Below, in pieces: positions 17,148 to 25,988 of a stretch of DNA of 35,154 bases (position 1 is the stretch's first letter; the number at the start of each line of letters is the position of its first letter). The notes beneath the pieces are model-generated. The model had not been told where the DNA came from, did no database searches, and was given only the letters and a program-made list of their open reading frames with translations. The DNA lies in NCBI GenBank assembly GCA_938041445.1, contig CALISO010000035.1:1-35154 (forward strand). The letters are read 5' to 3'. A program made the position numbers and the translations under genes. The stretch is from an uncultured Saprospiraceae bacterium. GTDB taxonomy: Bacteria > Bacteroidota > Bacteroidia > Chitinophagales > Saprospiraceae.

Positions 17148-18245
17148 ATGGCACTTAAATGTGGTATCGTAGGTCTACCAAATGTTGGGAAATCTACATT
17201 ATTCAATGCTCTTACTGCAGCTAAAGCACTTGCTGCTAATTATCCATTTGCAACTAAAGATCCTAATGTTGGAATCATTACTGTTCCTGATACAAGACTT
17301 GATGAGCTATCGAGATTGGTCAATCCACAGAAGGTGATTCCGACAACTGTAGAGATAGTAGATATTGCAGGTCTAATCAAAGGAGCAAGTAAAGGAGAAG
17401 GATTAGGTAATCAATTCTTAGCGAATATTCGAGAAGTAGATGCGATTGTACATGTGGTCAGATGCTTCGTAGACGATAATGTCGTACACGTCGATGGTAA
17501 GGTGGATCCTGTGGCCGATAAGGAGATCATCGATATGGAGCTAATCTTTAAGGACATCGAAACTGTAGAGAAGAGACTAGAAAAACTCAAGAAGAACGCA
17601 AAATCTGGAGATAAAGCAATTACTAAACAAGTAGAGGTTTGTAAAGAATTATTGGGGCACTTAGAAGATGAAAAACCAGCAAGAAGTTGGGAAGTAGATC
17701 CAACATTTGAAGAAGTGATGCGAGAGATGATGCTGTTAACAGCGAAGCCAGTCATATATGTATGTAATGTGGATGAAGAGTCTGCGTTGAGCGGAAATGA
17801 TATGACTAAAGCATTTGCAGCAGAAGTTGCTGATGAGAATGCAGAGGTTATCAGAATCAGTGCAGCAATCGAAGCGGATATTATCGAATTAGATGATCCA
17901 GAAGAACGAATGGAGTTCGTCAAAGAAATGGGGTTAGATGAGCCAGGAGTCAATAGAGTAATCAGAGCCTGTTATTCTATACTTAACCTTATTACATACT
18001 TCACTGCTGGAGAGAAGGAAGTAAGAGCATGGACTATTGTCAAAGAGACGAAAGCACCTGGAGCAGCCGGAGTTATTCATACAGATTTTGAAAAAGGATT
18101 TATTAGAGCTGAAGTCATCCACTATGATGATTATGTAGAACATGGATCAGAAGCAGCCTGTAAAGATGCTGGTAAGTTGAGTATTGAAGGTAAGGAATAC
18201 ACGGTGCAAGATGGTGATGTGATGCACTTCAGATTCAACGTTTAA
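17148..18245 (+). CDS. ychF: Redox-responsive ATPase/GTPase YchF (OLA1 family)
   Basis: This is a 365-residue universally conserved P-loop NTPase of the Obg/YchF family. The G1 motif GLPNVGKST is at residues 8-16, G3 is DIAGLIKGAS, and the base-specificity motif reads NVDE instead of the NKxD of true GTPases, which in this family goes with ATP preference. A helical insert follows G3, and a TGS domain is at the C-terminus (AWTIVKETKAPGAAGVIH...GDVMHFRFNV). YchF binds ribosomes and is linked to stress and redox responses. It has its own -7 promoter element and is followed after 16 bases by a membrane nuclease gene. Length is normal. Confidence 0.96.
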   Translation: MALKCGIVGLPNVGKSTLFNALTAAKALAANYPFATKDPNVGIITVPDTRLDELSRLVNPQKVIPTTVEIVDIAGLIKGASKGEGLGNQFLANIREVDAIVHVVRCFVDDNVVHVDGKVDPVADKEIIDMELIFKDIETVEKRLEKLKKNAKSGDKAITKQVEVCKELLGHLEDEKPARSWEVDPTFEEVMREMMLLTAKPVIYVCNVDEESALSGNDMTKAFAAEVADENAEVIRISAAIEADIIELDDPEERMEFVKEMGLDEPGVNRVIRACYSILNLITYFTAGEKEVRAWTIVKETKAPGAAGVIHTDFEKGFIRAEVIHYDDYVEHGSEAACKDAGKLSIEGKEYTVQDGDVMHFRFNV

Positions 18246-18261
18246 GTTCTAAATACAAAAT

Positions 18262-19197
18262 GTGGTCAAATTGAGAAGAAACTATAGTGACGGTAAGAGA
18301 GGTTCCTCCGCGAACTATGCTGGTAAGATGGGTATCTTCTTAGTAGTTGTCATTATTGCTATAGTTCTTATTGGGTATGGATTAAAAGATCGTAGTGACA
18401 CAACACCTAATGGCTATGTTCCTGCTCCTTCAATATCTAATAGTAGTGCTGCTACAGATATAACTGAAGGTGCTGATCGAAATTATCTTCCTACGGATTT
18501 ACAGAATGAGATTGTACATCACAAGTATTATAGTCTAGGATATAATGAGGATGCAGAGCAAGCAGAATGGGTAGCATATCCATTGACAGCTGAGTCATTA
18601 TATGTGCCCAATGTGAAACGATCGAATTGGTTTGAAGCTGATCCTCTTGTGAGTACAAGGTCTGCGGCGCATTCAGATTATAAAAACAGTGGATATACTC
18701 GTGGTCACTTGGCTCCAGCAGGTGATATGGCATTTAATAGGGAGGCAATGACAGAGTCCTTTTTTATGAGCAATATGTCACCACAAATAAGTTCTTTCAA
18801 TGCAGGCATATGGAAAGAACTAGAAGAGAATGTCAGAGACTGGGCAATCAAACATAAAGAACTCTACATTGTGACTGGGCCTATTCTAGAAGGAGGTGAG
18901 AAGAGAATAGGGCGGAATACCAAAGTTGCCGTTCCTAAAGCATTTTATAAGGCCATATTAGATATCTCCTCAAAGGATAAAACTGGAGTAGCATTTGTCG
19001 TCCCACATAGAACATGTGAAGAACCACTTGCTGACTTTGCTATGAGCATTGATGATTTAGAGAAAAAGTTAGGTATTGACTTATATCCAAATCTTACAAA
19101 TGATATTCCTCAAGTCGAATCAACATATGACCTTTCCCAATGGAGATTTGATCAAAAGAAATATTCTGATAGAGTAAAGTCTTGGAATAATCAGTAA
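18262..19197 (+). CDS. Membrane-anchored DNA/RNA non-specific endonuclease (EndoG/NucA type)
   Basis: This 311-residue protein has one N-terminal membrane helix (about 22-41, MGIFLVVVIIAIVLIGYGL), then a linker and a beta-beta-alpha-metal nuclease domain. The catalytic motif is TRGHLAPAGDM with H149; most relatives have DRGH, so the first residue is Thr here. Downstream SNMSPQ...FNAGIWKELEENVRDWA supplies the metal-binding Asn and the conserved Glu. The nuclease domain therefore lies on the periplasmic side, where it could degrade incoming or debris nucleic acid. The start is a GTG at 18262; an ATG one base upstream is out of frame, and a TTG at 18271 is a second candidate. It lies 16 bases after ychF, so co-transcription is likely. 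Confidence 0.9.
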   Translation: MVKLRRNYSDGKRGSSANYAGKMGIFLVVVIIAIVLIGYGLKDRSDTTPNGYVPAPSISNSSAATDITEGADRNYLPTDLQNEIVHHKYYSLGYNEDAEQAEWVAYPLTAESLYVPNVKRSNWFEADPLVSTRSAAHSDYKNSGYTRGHLAPAGDMAFNREAMTESFFMSNMSPQISSFNAGIWKELEENVRDWAIKHKELYIVTGPILEGGEKRIGRNTKVAVPKAFYKAILDISSKDKTGVAFVVPHRTCEEPLADFAMSIDDLEKKLGIDLYPNLTNDIPQVESTYDLSQWRFDQKKYSDRVKSWNNQ

Positions 19198-19308
19198 TAT
19201 GCACGTATGTCTGTAGACGTTCTTTGCAGAATATCGAATAAATTCCACCAAAAAACTTAGTAAAATAGTCTGTTGACGAAGTGTGTCTTGTCCACTAATT
19301 GATTCAGG

Positions 19309-19316
19309 TATCTTTG
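19309..19316 (+). promoter_or_regulatory. Exact -7 promoter element TATCTTTG in the intergenic region
   Basis: TATCTTTG matches TAnnTTTG. A TTG at 19288-19290, 18 bases upstream, can serve as the -33 element. No protein gene follows on the plus strand; the next feature is the hairpin at 19361-19387 with a T-run. Confidence 0.45.
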
Positions 19317-19321
19317 AATTA

Positions 19322-19391
19322 TCATAATTACGACAACATTCACTTTTATTTAATAGATAGAAAGACCTGCAAACGTGTAAGGTCTTTTTTC
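19322..19391 (+). ncRNA. Candidate small RNA of about 70 bases
   Basis: A TAnnTTTG promoter-like element at 19309-19316 would start transcription near 19322. A hairpin with a six-T tail ends at about 19390. The body between is A/T-rich with no good open frame. This is inference from promoter plus terminator only; no known RNA family is recognised. Confidence 0.3.
19361..19390. terminator. Hairpin 1 with AACG loop and T-run
   Basis: Arm 19361-19371 pairs with 19376-19387 (one bulged A at 19380, one G-T) around the tetraloop aacg (19372-19375). It is followed by T at 19385-19390. The loop region GCAaaCGTGT matches hairpin 2. Confidence 0.65.
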
Positions 19392-19554
19392 TTGATATCA
19401 GAATTATTTGTAATCTACGGATTTGCTAAAGAACCTTGCTTTCTTACCAAAAACAGCTTCAAATTATCCGAATATCGAAATCAAGATTAAAGCGACTTCA
19501 TCAATTCTATATTTGTCTCAGAATTAGTTTTCTACTTACAGCAACTTTAAGATA

Positions 19555-19582
19555 AAAGACTCTGCAGCCGTGTGGAGTCTTT
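19555..19582. terminator. Hairpin 2 with GCCG loop, terminator of plsC
   Basis: Arms 19555-19566 and 19571-19582 pair over 12 positions (two wobbles) around gccg (19567-19570). It lies three bases beyond the plsC stop codon, and the minus strand then reads TTTTATCTT. The loop region GCAgcCGTGT matches hairpin 1. Confidence 0.7.
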
Positions 19583-19584
19583 AT

Positions 19585-20358
19585 TTATTTATAGTTGTCC
19601 CAACTGCTTATCCCATTAAGCTCGAGTAATTTTTTATTGATTTGTTCTCCCACTGTTTTGACTACATTCTCCTTATTATCGGTGTCAATGATAGGTGATA
19701 ACATATGCAGATGCTTATGTGTACCAAATGGTACAGGCTTACACCTATATCTTTCAAACTTCCAAAAGTTGTGAAGTACTACAGGTATGACGACTGCATT
19801 TGGCATATTGTCTAGCAGCACTTTTAACCCTGTAGACTTAAATTCCCTAGGTACGCCATTTCTAGATCTTGCACCTTCTGGAAATATGACAGCCATTTCG
19901 TTTAGTCTATATACTCTCTGACCGAATGCTTTAATAGCTATTACTGCATCTTTTGGTGCATTTAGCTTGACTGTAGTTGAGCCACCATTTCTGATATTAT
20001 AGGAGATACTCGGGATACCTTTCTTTAAACCTGATTTAGCGATGTACTTGGGCCGATATGCTCTGAATGCCCAACCAATTGCTGGTATATCGAACATACT
20101 CTGATGATTGCTCGCAATGATTAAAGGCCTGTCTGCTGGGATTGCTGATAAGTCAAGATGATAAGTAATTCTATTTCCAACTAAAAATAAAGAAGTATTG
20201 AGGCACCAAATCATCCCGTTCACAACACGAGTATGGGCTGCTTGTGATATCTTCAACGCGATGATTTGTAACGGATGAAAGATGAGTAGGATGAGACCAA
20301 ATACAAGCCAAAATATACAGTTAGGTATCCACGATAAGATACGCTGGACACTAGTCAT
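19585..20358 (-). CDS. plsC: 1-acyl-sn-glycerol-3-phosphate acyltransferase (PlsC family)
   Basis: This 257-residue membrane-associated enzyme transfers an acyl chain to lysophosphatidic acid to make phosphatidic acid in phospholipid synthesis. The acyltransferase motif HX4D is N84-H85-QSMF-D90, and the substrate-binding motif is FPEGARSR (159-166, E161). A hydrophobic N-terminal helix (about 13-35) anchors it to the inner membrane. Length is typical. Its paralogues can act on other acyl acceptors such as ornithine lipids, so the exact acceptor is not certain. It is a stand-alone gene with the hairpin 19555-19582 as terminator; the 147-base upstream region has A/T-rich inverted repeats but no clear TAnnTTTG. 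Confidence 0.88.
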   Translation of the reverse strand: MTSVQRILSWIPNCIFWLVFGLILLIFHPLQIIALKISQAAHTRVVNGMIWCLNTSLFLVGNRITYHLDLSAIPADRPLIIASNHQSMFDIPAIGWAFRAYRPKYIAKSGLKKGIPSISYNIRNGGSTTVKLNAPKDAVIAIKAFGQRVYRLNEMAVIFPEGARSRNGVPREFKSTGLKVLLDNMPNAVVIPVVLHNFWKFERYRCKPVPFGTHKHLHMLSPIIDTDNKENVVKTVGEQINKKLLELNGISSWDNYK

Positions 20359-20505
20359 AAGAGATTACTTTATCTATTGAATATTCTTAACATATGTAAA
20401 TATAAGAAGTCATATTAATAGGATAAGTATTGATAGACTAAATGCTTCTATCCTGGTATCAATAGTAAATAAAGGAATACAATCTCAAGATTGAGGGACT
20501 ATAAA

Positions 20506-21054
20506 CTAGTTTCTAACTGGAATAGGTTGTTGAATCTCGAATGCTGAGTTGTTAAAGTTCTGGGTAAACTTCATCCAAGGTGTATTCTTATGATAATTAC
20601 CTCCATAGAAGCTGAGGATTTGTTTCATAGTCTTAACATCTTGAAAACCTTTGATAGGCTGAATCATTCCGAATCCTTCATCTAAGAATACAAGGGTCGG
20701 ATAGCTCATTTGGCCTTTAAGAATCTCCTTAGCTAATTCATTGTATCCACGTTTTCCAGAAGGAACATAAGTGTAGACCTTACCATTAAGATTTATATCT
20801 GCCTTGTGCTCAGCATCAAATTTCACTGCATAGTAAGTATTGTTGATATAATTAACTACAGCTGGATTAGAAAGGGTAGTGTTATCCAGTTTTTTGCAAT
20901 ATCCGCACCATTCAGTGTAGACATCAACGAAGATTTTTCTAGGTTCAGTCTGGGATAGTTCTTCTGCCTCTTCCCAGGTAACCCAGTTAATTGACTGACC
21001 TGAAAGGTTCAATGAACCTAGAATAAGCGTGAATAAAAAGATTAACTGTCGCAT
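20506..21054 (-). CDS. Exported thioredoxin-like protein
   Basis: This 182-residue protein has a signal peptide (about 1-20, cleavage near LSGQ) followed by a thioredoxin fold. The active site is W49-C50-G-Y-C53, and the cis-Pro loop is seen in MSYPTLVFLDE. An insertion of about 15 residues (AEHKADINLNGKVYTYVPS) precedes the central helix. Such periplasmic proteins reduce or oxidise disulfides in exported proteins or in cytochrome c maturation. No partner DsbD or Ccs gene is adjacent. The C-terminal 40 residues lie beyond the fold and are not recognised. Its promoter region carries an exact TAnnTTTG element inside a perfect inverted repeat, suggesting regulation by a dimeric repressor. Confidence 0.85.
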   Translation of the reverse strand: MRQLIFLFTLILGSLNLSGQSINWVTWEEAEELSQTEPRKIFVDVYTEWCGYCKKLDNTTLSNPAVVNYINNTYYAVKFDAEHKADINLNGKVYTYVPSGKRGYNELAKEILKGQMSYPTLVFLDEGFGMIQPIKGFQDVKTMKQILSFYGGNYHKNTPWMKFTQNFNNSAFEIQQPIPVRN

Positions 21055-21095
21055 AATTAATTATAGAGATGGGGCTGATTGCATATCCATCTATT

Positions 21096-21119
21096 GTCTA
21101 TATAACATCAAATATAGAC
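21096..21119 (-). promoter_or_regulatory. Promoter element inside an inverted repeat (candidate operator) of the thioredoxin-like gene
   Basis: GTCTATAT (21096-21103) and ATATAGAC (21112-21119) are perfect reverse complements with an 8-base spacer. On the minus strand the -7 element TATATTTG sits at 21116-21109, overlapping the upstream arm. The thioredoxin-like ATG is 55 bases further on. A regulator bound here would block RNA polymerase. Confidence 0.5.
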
Positions 21120-21143
21120 CTTAAGACTATTCCGAAATAATAT

Positions 21144-22187
21144 TTAAAACTTCTTTAACTCAAGATTACTGATGTGGACTATGTTGTCATCCATCATTTT
21201 TAGTTTTCTTCCCATTTTTCCAATGATTTGTGGTGCTTTTACGCCTGTACCAAGTGTTTTATTACAAGTGATTACTCTTGCTTCATTCCACAGCCCTACC
21301 TTAGTAAAATGGTTGATAGTGAAAGCACCACCTTCAACTAACAATCTGCTGATTCCTAATTTATAGAGCTTATTCAGTATAGATTTTAAATTATTTGGAT
21401 CTTCAATGTTGATAAATTTGACTTTATCATCAATGTAATTTTGATCTCTGGTTAATACGATTGTAGGTTGATTATCCGTGAAAATGATATTTTGACTCGG
21501 AATTTTCCTTTCATAATCAATAACTATCCTGATTGGGTTATCTCCTGGATATAGTCGTGTAGTGAGTCTTGGATTGTCAATAATTGCTGTATTAGTACCA
21601 ATGAGAATACCATCGACTTCTCCCCGCCATTTGTGTACTAGGATGTTTGTATCTGATCCTGATAGACTGACTTGTCTTTCGGTATTCCCAATAAAACCAT
21701 CGGAAGACTGAGCAAACTTAAGTATTACGTAAGGTATCTGCTTCATCACATTAGTGATAAATGGTTGGATTAGGGCTTGACAATCTGAATTATTCAAGAT
21801 GTCAACTTCTACTCCTTGCTTTCTGAGATGACTAATCCCTGCACCATTGACTTTAGCAGTTGGGTCAATACAACCAACAGAAACCCGTCTTATTCCTGAT
21901 GCAATAATTGCATTGCTGCATGGAGGAGTCTTTCCTTGATGATTACAAGGTTCAAGAGTGACATACATTCTTGATTGTTTTAAAAGCTCAGGATTTTGGA
22001 CACTGTTGAGAGCATTGATTTCTGCATGGGGTTCACCGTATGCTCTGTGATAGCCTTCTCCTATGATTTGGTCGTTATGTACGATGACACAACCGACCAA
22101 AGGGTTAGACTTGACTGCCTTACCACCTAATTTGGCAAGAGTAATCGCTCTACTTATGTATGTTCTATGATCAATTGCCTGACCCAT
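21144..22187 (-). CDS. ribD: Riboflavin biosynthesis protein RibD (bifunctional deaminase/reductase)
   Basis: This 347-residue enzyme carries out two successive steps of riboflavin synthesis: deamination of the diamino-pyrimidine intermediate, then reduction of the ribosyl side chain. The N-terminal deaminase has the zinc site H54-A-E56 and PC81...PPC90 (PCNHQGKTPPC). The C-terminal reductase domain (about 150-347) shows KFAQSSDGFIG, DNPRLTTR and LLVEGGAFTINHF. The length is usual. Its first 17 bases overlap the end of the alpha/beta hydrolase gene, so the two are co-transcribed and perhaps translationally coupled. No FMN riboswitch was recognised upstream. Confidence 0.95.
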   Translation of the reverse strand: MGQAIDHRTYISRAITLAKLGGKAVKSNPLVGCVIVHNDQIIGEGYHRAYGEPHAEINALNSVQNPELLKQSRMYVTLEPCNHQGKTPPCSNAIIASGIRRVSVGCIDPTAKVNGAGISHLRKQGVEVDILNNSDCQALIQPFITNVMKQIPYVILKFAQSSDGFIGNTERQVSLSGSDTNILVHKWRGEVDGILIGTNTAIIDNPRLTTRLYPGDNPIRIVIDYERKIPSQNIIFTDNQPTIVLTRDQNYIDDKVKFINIEDPNNLKSILNKLYKLGISRLLVEGGAFTINHFTKVGLWNEARVITCNKTLGTGVKAPQIIGKMGRKLKMMDDNIVHISNLELKKF

Positions 22188-23193
22188 TAGTATCTACAAC
22201 GTTTAGACCGAGTACCTGTTCTAAGTATGAGGAAATACTTTCTTGTACTTTAAAATAGTCCTTATTCATAATCTCACTGGTGATGACATGTCTAAGGTTG
22301 CCACTAAAAGCTTTTACTCTTACCATATCAGGATCTGTTGAGATTGCTTTCGCAAATGGTTCTATGAGGCTTACATCAATTACATCATCTTGCTCTTCAG
22401 AGTTTTCAAAGTAGTAACCTACGTATACAGGCGACGTTATTTTATTGAAGACTAGTTCATTCATTGAGTTGGATACAATCTGATCTAAGACGACAAGTCC
22501 TTCAGCACGATACTTAGTATACCAGTACTTATCTGTGCCTTTTGGACCAGTCCATTCGTTATATTTTGAGCCAAACACCTTTCTGACGATTTGTAATCCC
22601 CAAGGTTGATCAAGAAGGTCAAAAGTTGGATCTGCAATTCCAAAATTTGGAGAGACCATCACCTGTGCATATACTCTATCATCTTCACTTGATAAATACG
22701 CTGAATATGTAGATCCTGTGCTTACTGAGAAGACGATGAGTTTTTCACACGTCTTTGATGCTAGATCAATCATCATTTTGGCATAATCAACTTCTTCTTT
22801 AGCTGTGATGTCAAGAAGTGCTTCTTCTGTAATCAATCCGTGCCCTGGTTGTCTACTCAGGATAAGATTGGCTCCATATTGCTGTGCAAGATTTGTGTGG
22901 ATAGGTGCTCCTTCTCCTTGACTTGCTGACCATCCATGCAAGTATAGAATACCATATTCAGTGTTTTTCACCCCATTGTACCAAATCACTTTAGCTTCAT
23001 TATCAGGTTTGATGTCGTATTGGGATTCATAATCACTGATAATTGATTCTACCTGATCAATGGAAGTATCTGTTATGATTGGAGTTGCATCAAATTCTTC
23101 AAATGGGTACACAGGCCCTGCTAAATAAACGATACCCAAAATTACAATCAGAATTGGAATGGAAATCAGAAGAATTTTGAGAACTTTTATCAT
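22171..23193 (-). CDS. Membrane-anchored alpha/beta hydrolase
   Basis: This 340-residue protein has an N-terminal membrane helix (about 5-25) and an alpha/beta hydrolase fold. The oxyanion strand is LYLHGWSAS (84-91). The nucleophile elbow reads S156-V-S158-T-G160, a GxSxG motif with Ser in place of the first Gly. A late His in LRHVITSE can complete the triad. An ISRQPGHGL-like segment (112-120) after the second strand is typical of the fold. The substrate is unknown; esterase, lipase or lactonase are all possible. The gene heads an operon with ribD, overlapping it by 17 bases, but a role in flavin metabolism is not implied by the sequence. Confidence 0.82.
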   Translation of the reverse strand: MIKVLKILLISIPILIVILGIVYLAGPVYPFEEFDATPIITDTSIDQVESIISDYESQYDIKPDNEAKVIWYNGVKNTEYGILYLHGWSASQGEGAPIHTNLAQQYGANLILSRQPGHGLITEEALLDITAKEEVDYAKMMIDLASKTCEKLIVFSVSTGSTYSAYLSSEDDRVYAQVMVSPNFGIADPTFDLLDQPWGLQIVRKVFGSKYNEWTGPKGTDKYWYTKYRAEGLVVLDQIVSNSMNELVFNKITSPVYVGYYFENSEEQDDVIDVSLIEPFAKAISTDPDMVRVKAFSGNLRHVITSEIMNKDYFKVQESISSYLEQVLGLNVVDTNGSGN

Positions 23194-23226
23194 ACTTGTA
23201 TTATAAAACTGGCCCTTTTTCTCAAA

Positions 23227-23260
23227 TTAGAATTTCTAACAGAAAAGTGACACAGTGTCA
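23227..23260 (-). promoter_or_regulatory. Two adjacent palindromes between the hydrolase and methyltransferase genes
   Basis: TTAGAATTTCTAA (23227-23239) and TGACACAGTGTCA (23248-23260) are both perfect 13-base palindromes with one central base. On the minus strand the second is followed by CTTTTCT, so it may also act as a weak terminator for the upstream pyrG/methyltransferase transcript. The first lies 34 bases upstream of the hydrolase ATG and could be an operator. Confidence 0.4.
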
Positions 23261-23285
23261 TAAAAATAAACAATTTCCAATCAAA

Positions 23286-23849
23286 TTATGAATGATTAGC
23301 TGATCGTGTACGGAGATGTCTTGAAGCTTCCCATAATACAATGCCACCGCACACTGCAACATTTAGACTATGTTTAGTACCGAATTGTGAAATCTCTATT
23401 GAAGTATCTAGAAGAGGGAGGATTATGTCTGAAACTCCTTCTACTTCATTACCAAATACGATTGCAATTGGTTGATCAGGCCACACAACAGAATGAAGAG
23501 GTGATGAGGAGTTAGTTTGTTCTATGCCTATGATATGATAGCCACGATCTTTTAAGGTGTTGATCGCTGATTCTATTTCCGAGTTGTAGCTGAAGTCAAC
23601 ACTTAGCGTTGCCCCAATTGCGGACTTATGTATCTCTTTGTGCGGTGGTACTGGGGTAATACCCGTGAGGATTATGCGATCAATTCCTAAGGCATCACTG
23701 GTCCTGAAGAATGCACCTACATTGAGACCTGATCTCAAGTTATCAAGTACGACTACGATTGGTAACTTCTGTTGCTGTTTGTAAGTGTCAACATCGACTC
23801 GACCTAGTTCGGTTAGTTTGAGTTTTTTGATTGACATAGATGTTGACAA
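23286..23849 (-). CDS. SpoU/TrmH-family RNA methyltransferase
   Basis: This 187-residue protein has the knotted SPOUT fold of the TrmH family, which methylates a ribose 2'-OH in tRNA or rRNA using S-adenosylmethionine. Motif 1 is seen as LDNLRSGLNVGAFFRTSDA (the N and R are conserved), motif 2 as VFGNEVEGVSDIIL (E in GNE.EG), and motif 3 as FGTKHSLNVAVCGGIVLWE. There is no N-terminal substrate-binding domain, so the target (tRNA or rRNA position) cannot be read. It is 8 bases downstream of pyrG on the same strand and probably co-transcribed. Confidence 0.9.
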   Translation of the reverse strand: MSTSMSIKKLKLTELGRVDVDTYKQQQKLPIVVVLDNLRSGLNVGAFFRTSDALGIDRIILTGITPVPPHKEIHKSAIGATLSVDFSYNSEIESAINTLKDRGYHIIGIEQTNSSSPLHSVVWPDQPIAIVFGNEVEGVSDIILPLLDTSIEISQFGTKHSLNVAVCGGIVLWEASRHLRTRSANHS

Positions 23850-23857
23850 ATTGATTT

Positions 23858-25550
<1,693 letters not shown>

Positions 25551-25601
25551 CAGAGAACTAAAAGCTGATATTTGAGATAGGTACTTCAACGTAATATTGA
25601 G

Positions 25602-25609
25602 TATATTTG
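25602..25609 (+). promoter_or_regulatory. -7 element TATATTTG just before the Cys-rich protein gene
   Basis: TATATTTG is an exact TAnnTTTG match only 5 bases upstream of the GTG at 25614. Transcription from it would start at or next to the start codon, giving a leaderless or nearly leaderless mRNA. A -33 element is not clear. Confidence 0.4.
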
Positions 25610-25613
25610 GACT

Positions 25614-25922
25614 GTGAAATGGTTACCAATCATACTTGCATTGATTTTTTTTAAGCTGACGGTCTTTCCGACTTGTGCTACTGACGTAAGTTGTTGTACA
25701 GAAATTGAGAATTCGATGGCTGATGGGGATTCTGATAAAGAACAAAAAGACTGTTGTTCTGATTGTAGTTGCATCCATACGAGCTACACTTCTGTATTGT
25801 CTGAGGTAGTTCTTGTACTTGACCAAGATGAAGTTAATGATACCACTTTCTCATTCGACTATTCTGAGACTTATCATCACTTGTATGTCTCACAGTTATG
25901 GCATCCGCCGCTTTATAGTTAA
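25614..25922 (+). CDS. Small exported Cys-rich protein (DUF6660-like)
   Basis: This 102-residue protein has a signal peptide (about 1-22), then a Cys- and acid-rich middle: SCCTEIE near 27, then DCCSDCSCIH. Seven cysteines after the signal and a following His suggest metal binding in the periplasm. The end (YVSQLWHPPLYS) looks like the tail of small proteins placed before metal-related TonB receptors in this phylum; I recall a DUF6660 group of that kind, from memory only. The start is a GTG at 25614; the ATG at 25619 is out of frame. It is 66 bases upstream of the TonB receptor gene on the same strand. Heavy-metal handling is inferred. Confidence 0.62.
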   Translation: MKWLPIILALIFFKLTVFPTCATDVSCCTEIENSMADGDSDKEQKDCCSDCSCIHTSYTSVLSEVVLVLDQDEVNDTTFSFDYSETYHHLYVSQLWHPPLYS

Positions 25923-25932
25923 TTACTTTTCC

Positions 25933-25959
25933 ACAGGATAGATGTGTCCTGTCTAGACA
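25933..25959 (+). promoter_or_regulatory. Inverted repeat and 10-base palindrome before the TonB receptor gene
   Basis: ACAGGA (25933-25938) and TCCTGT (25947-25952) form an inverted repeat with an 8-base loop. Overlapping its right end is TGTCTAGACA (25950-25959), a perfect 10-base palindrome. They lie 29 bases before the receptor ATG and could be an operator or an attenuating hairpin between the two genes. Confidence 0.3.
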
Positions 25960-25988
25960 TTGTTGTATAACTATTAAAGATAAAATTT

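Larger units (their letters stand above)
19198..19584. other. 387-base intergenic region with paired hairpins and a promoter-like site
   Basis: No convincing protein gene is seen. The only short frame here (19299-19490) has no recognisable product and reads straight through a terminator-like hairpin. The region holds a TAnnTTTG element (19309-19316) and two hairpins of similar sequence (19361-19387 and 19555-19582). It lies between the plus-strand nuclease gene and the minus-strand plsC gene, so part of it must terminate both. Confidence 0.7.

Noticed and set aside
17411-17953. 180-residue minus-strand reading frame
   Set aside because: It lies wholly opposite ychF and is Ser/Ile-rich low-complexity shadow; ychF is beyond doubt.
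19299-19490. 63-residue plus-strand reading frame in the intergenic region
   Set aside because: No family resemblance, TTG start, and it reads through the terminator-like hairpin at 19361-19390.
20428-20464. Inverted repeat TATTGATA...TATCAATA upstream of plsC
   Set aside because: A/T-rich with a 21-base loop and overlapping alternative pairings; not distinguishable from background.
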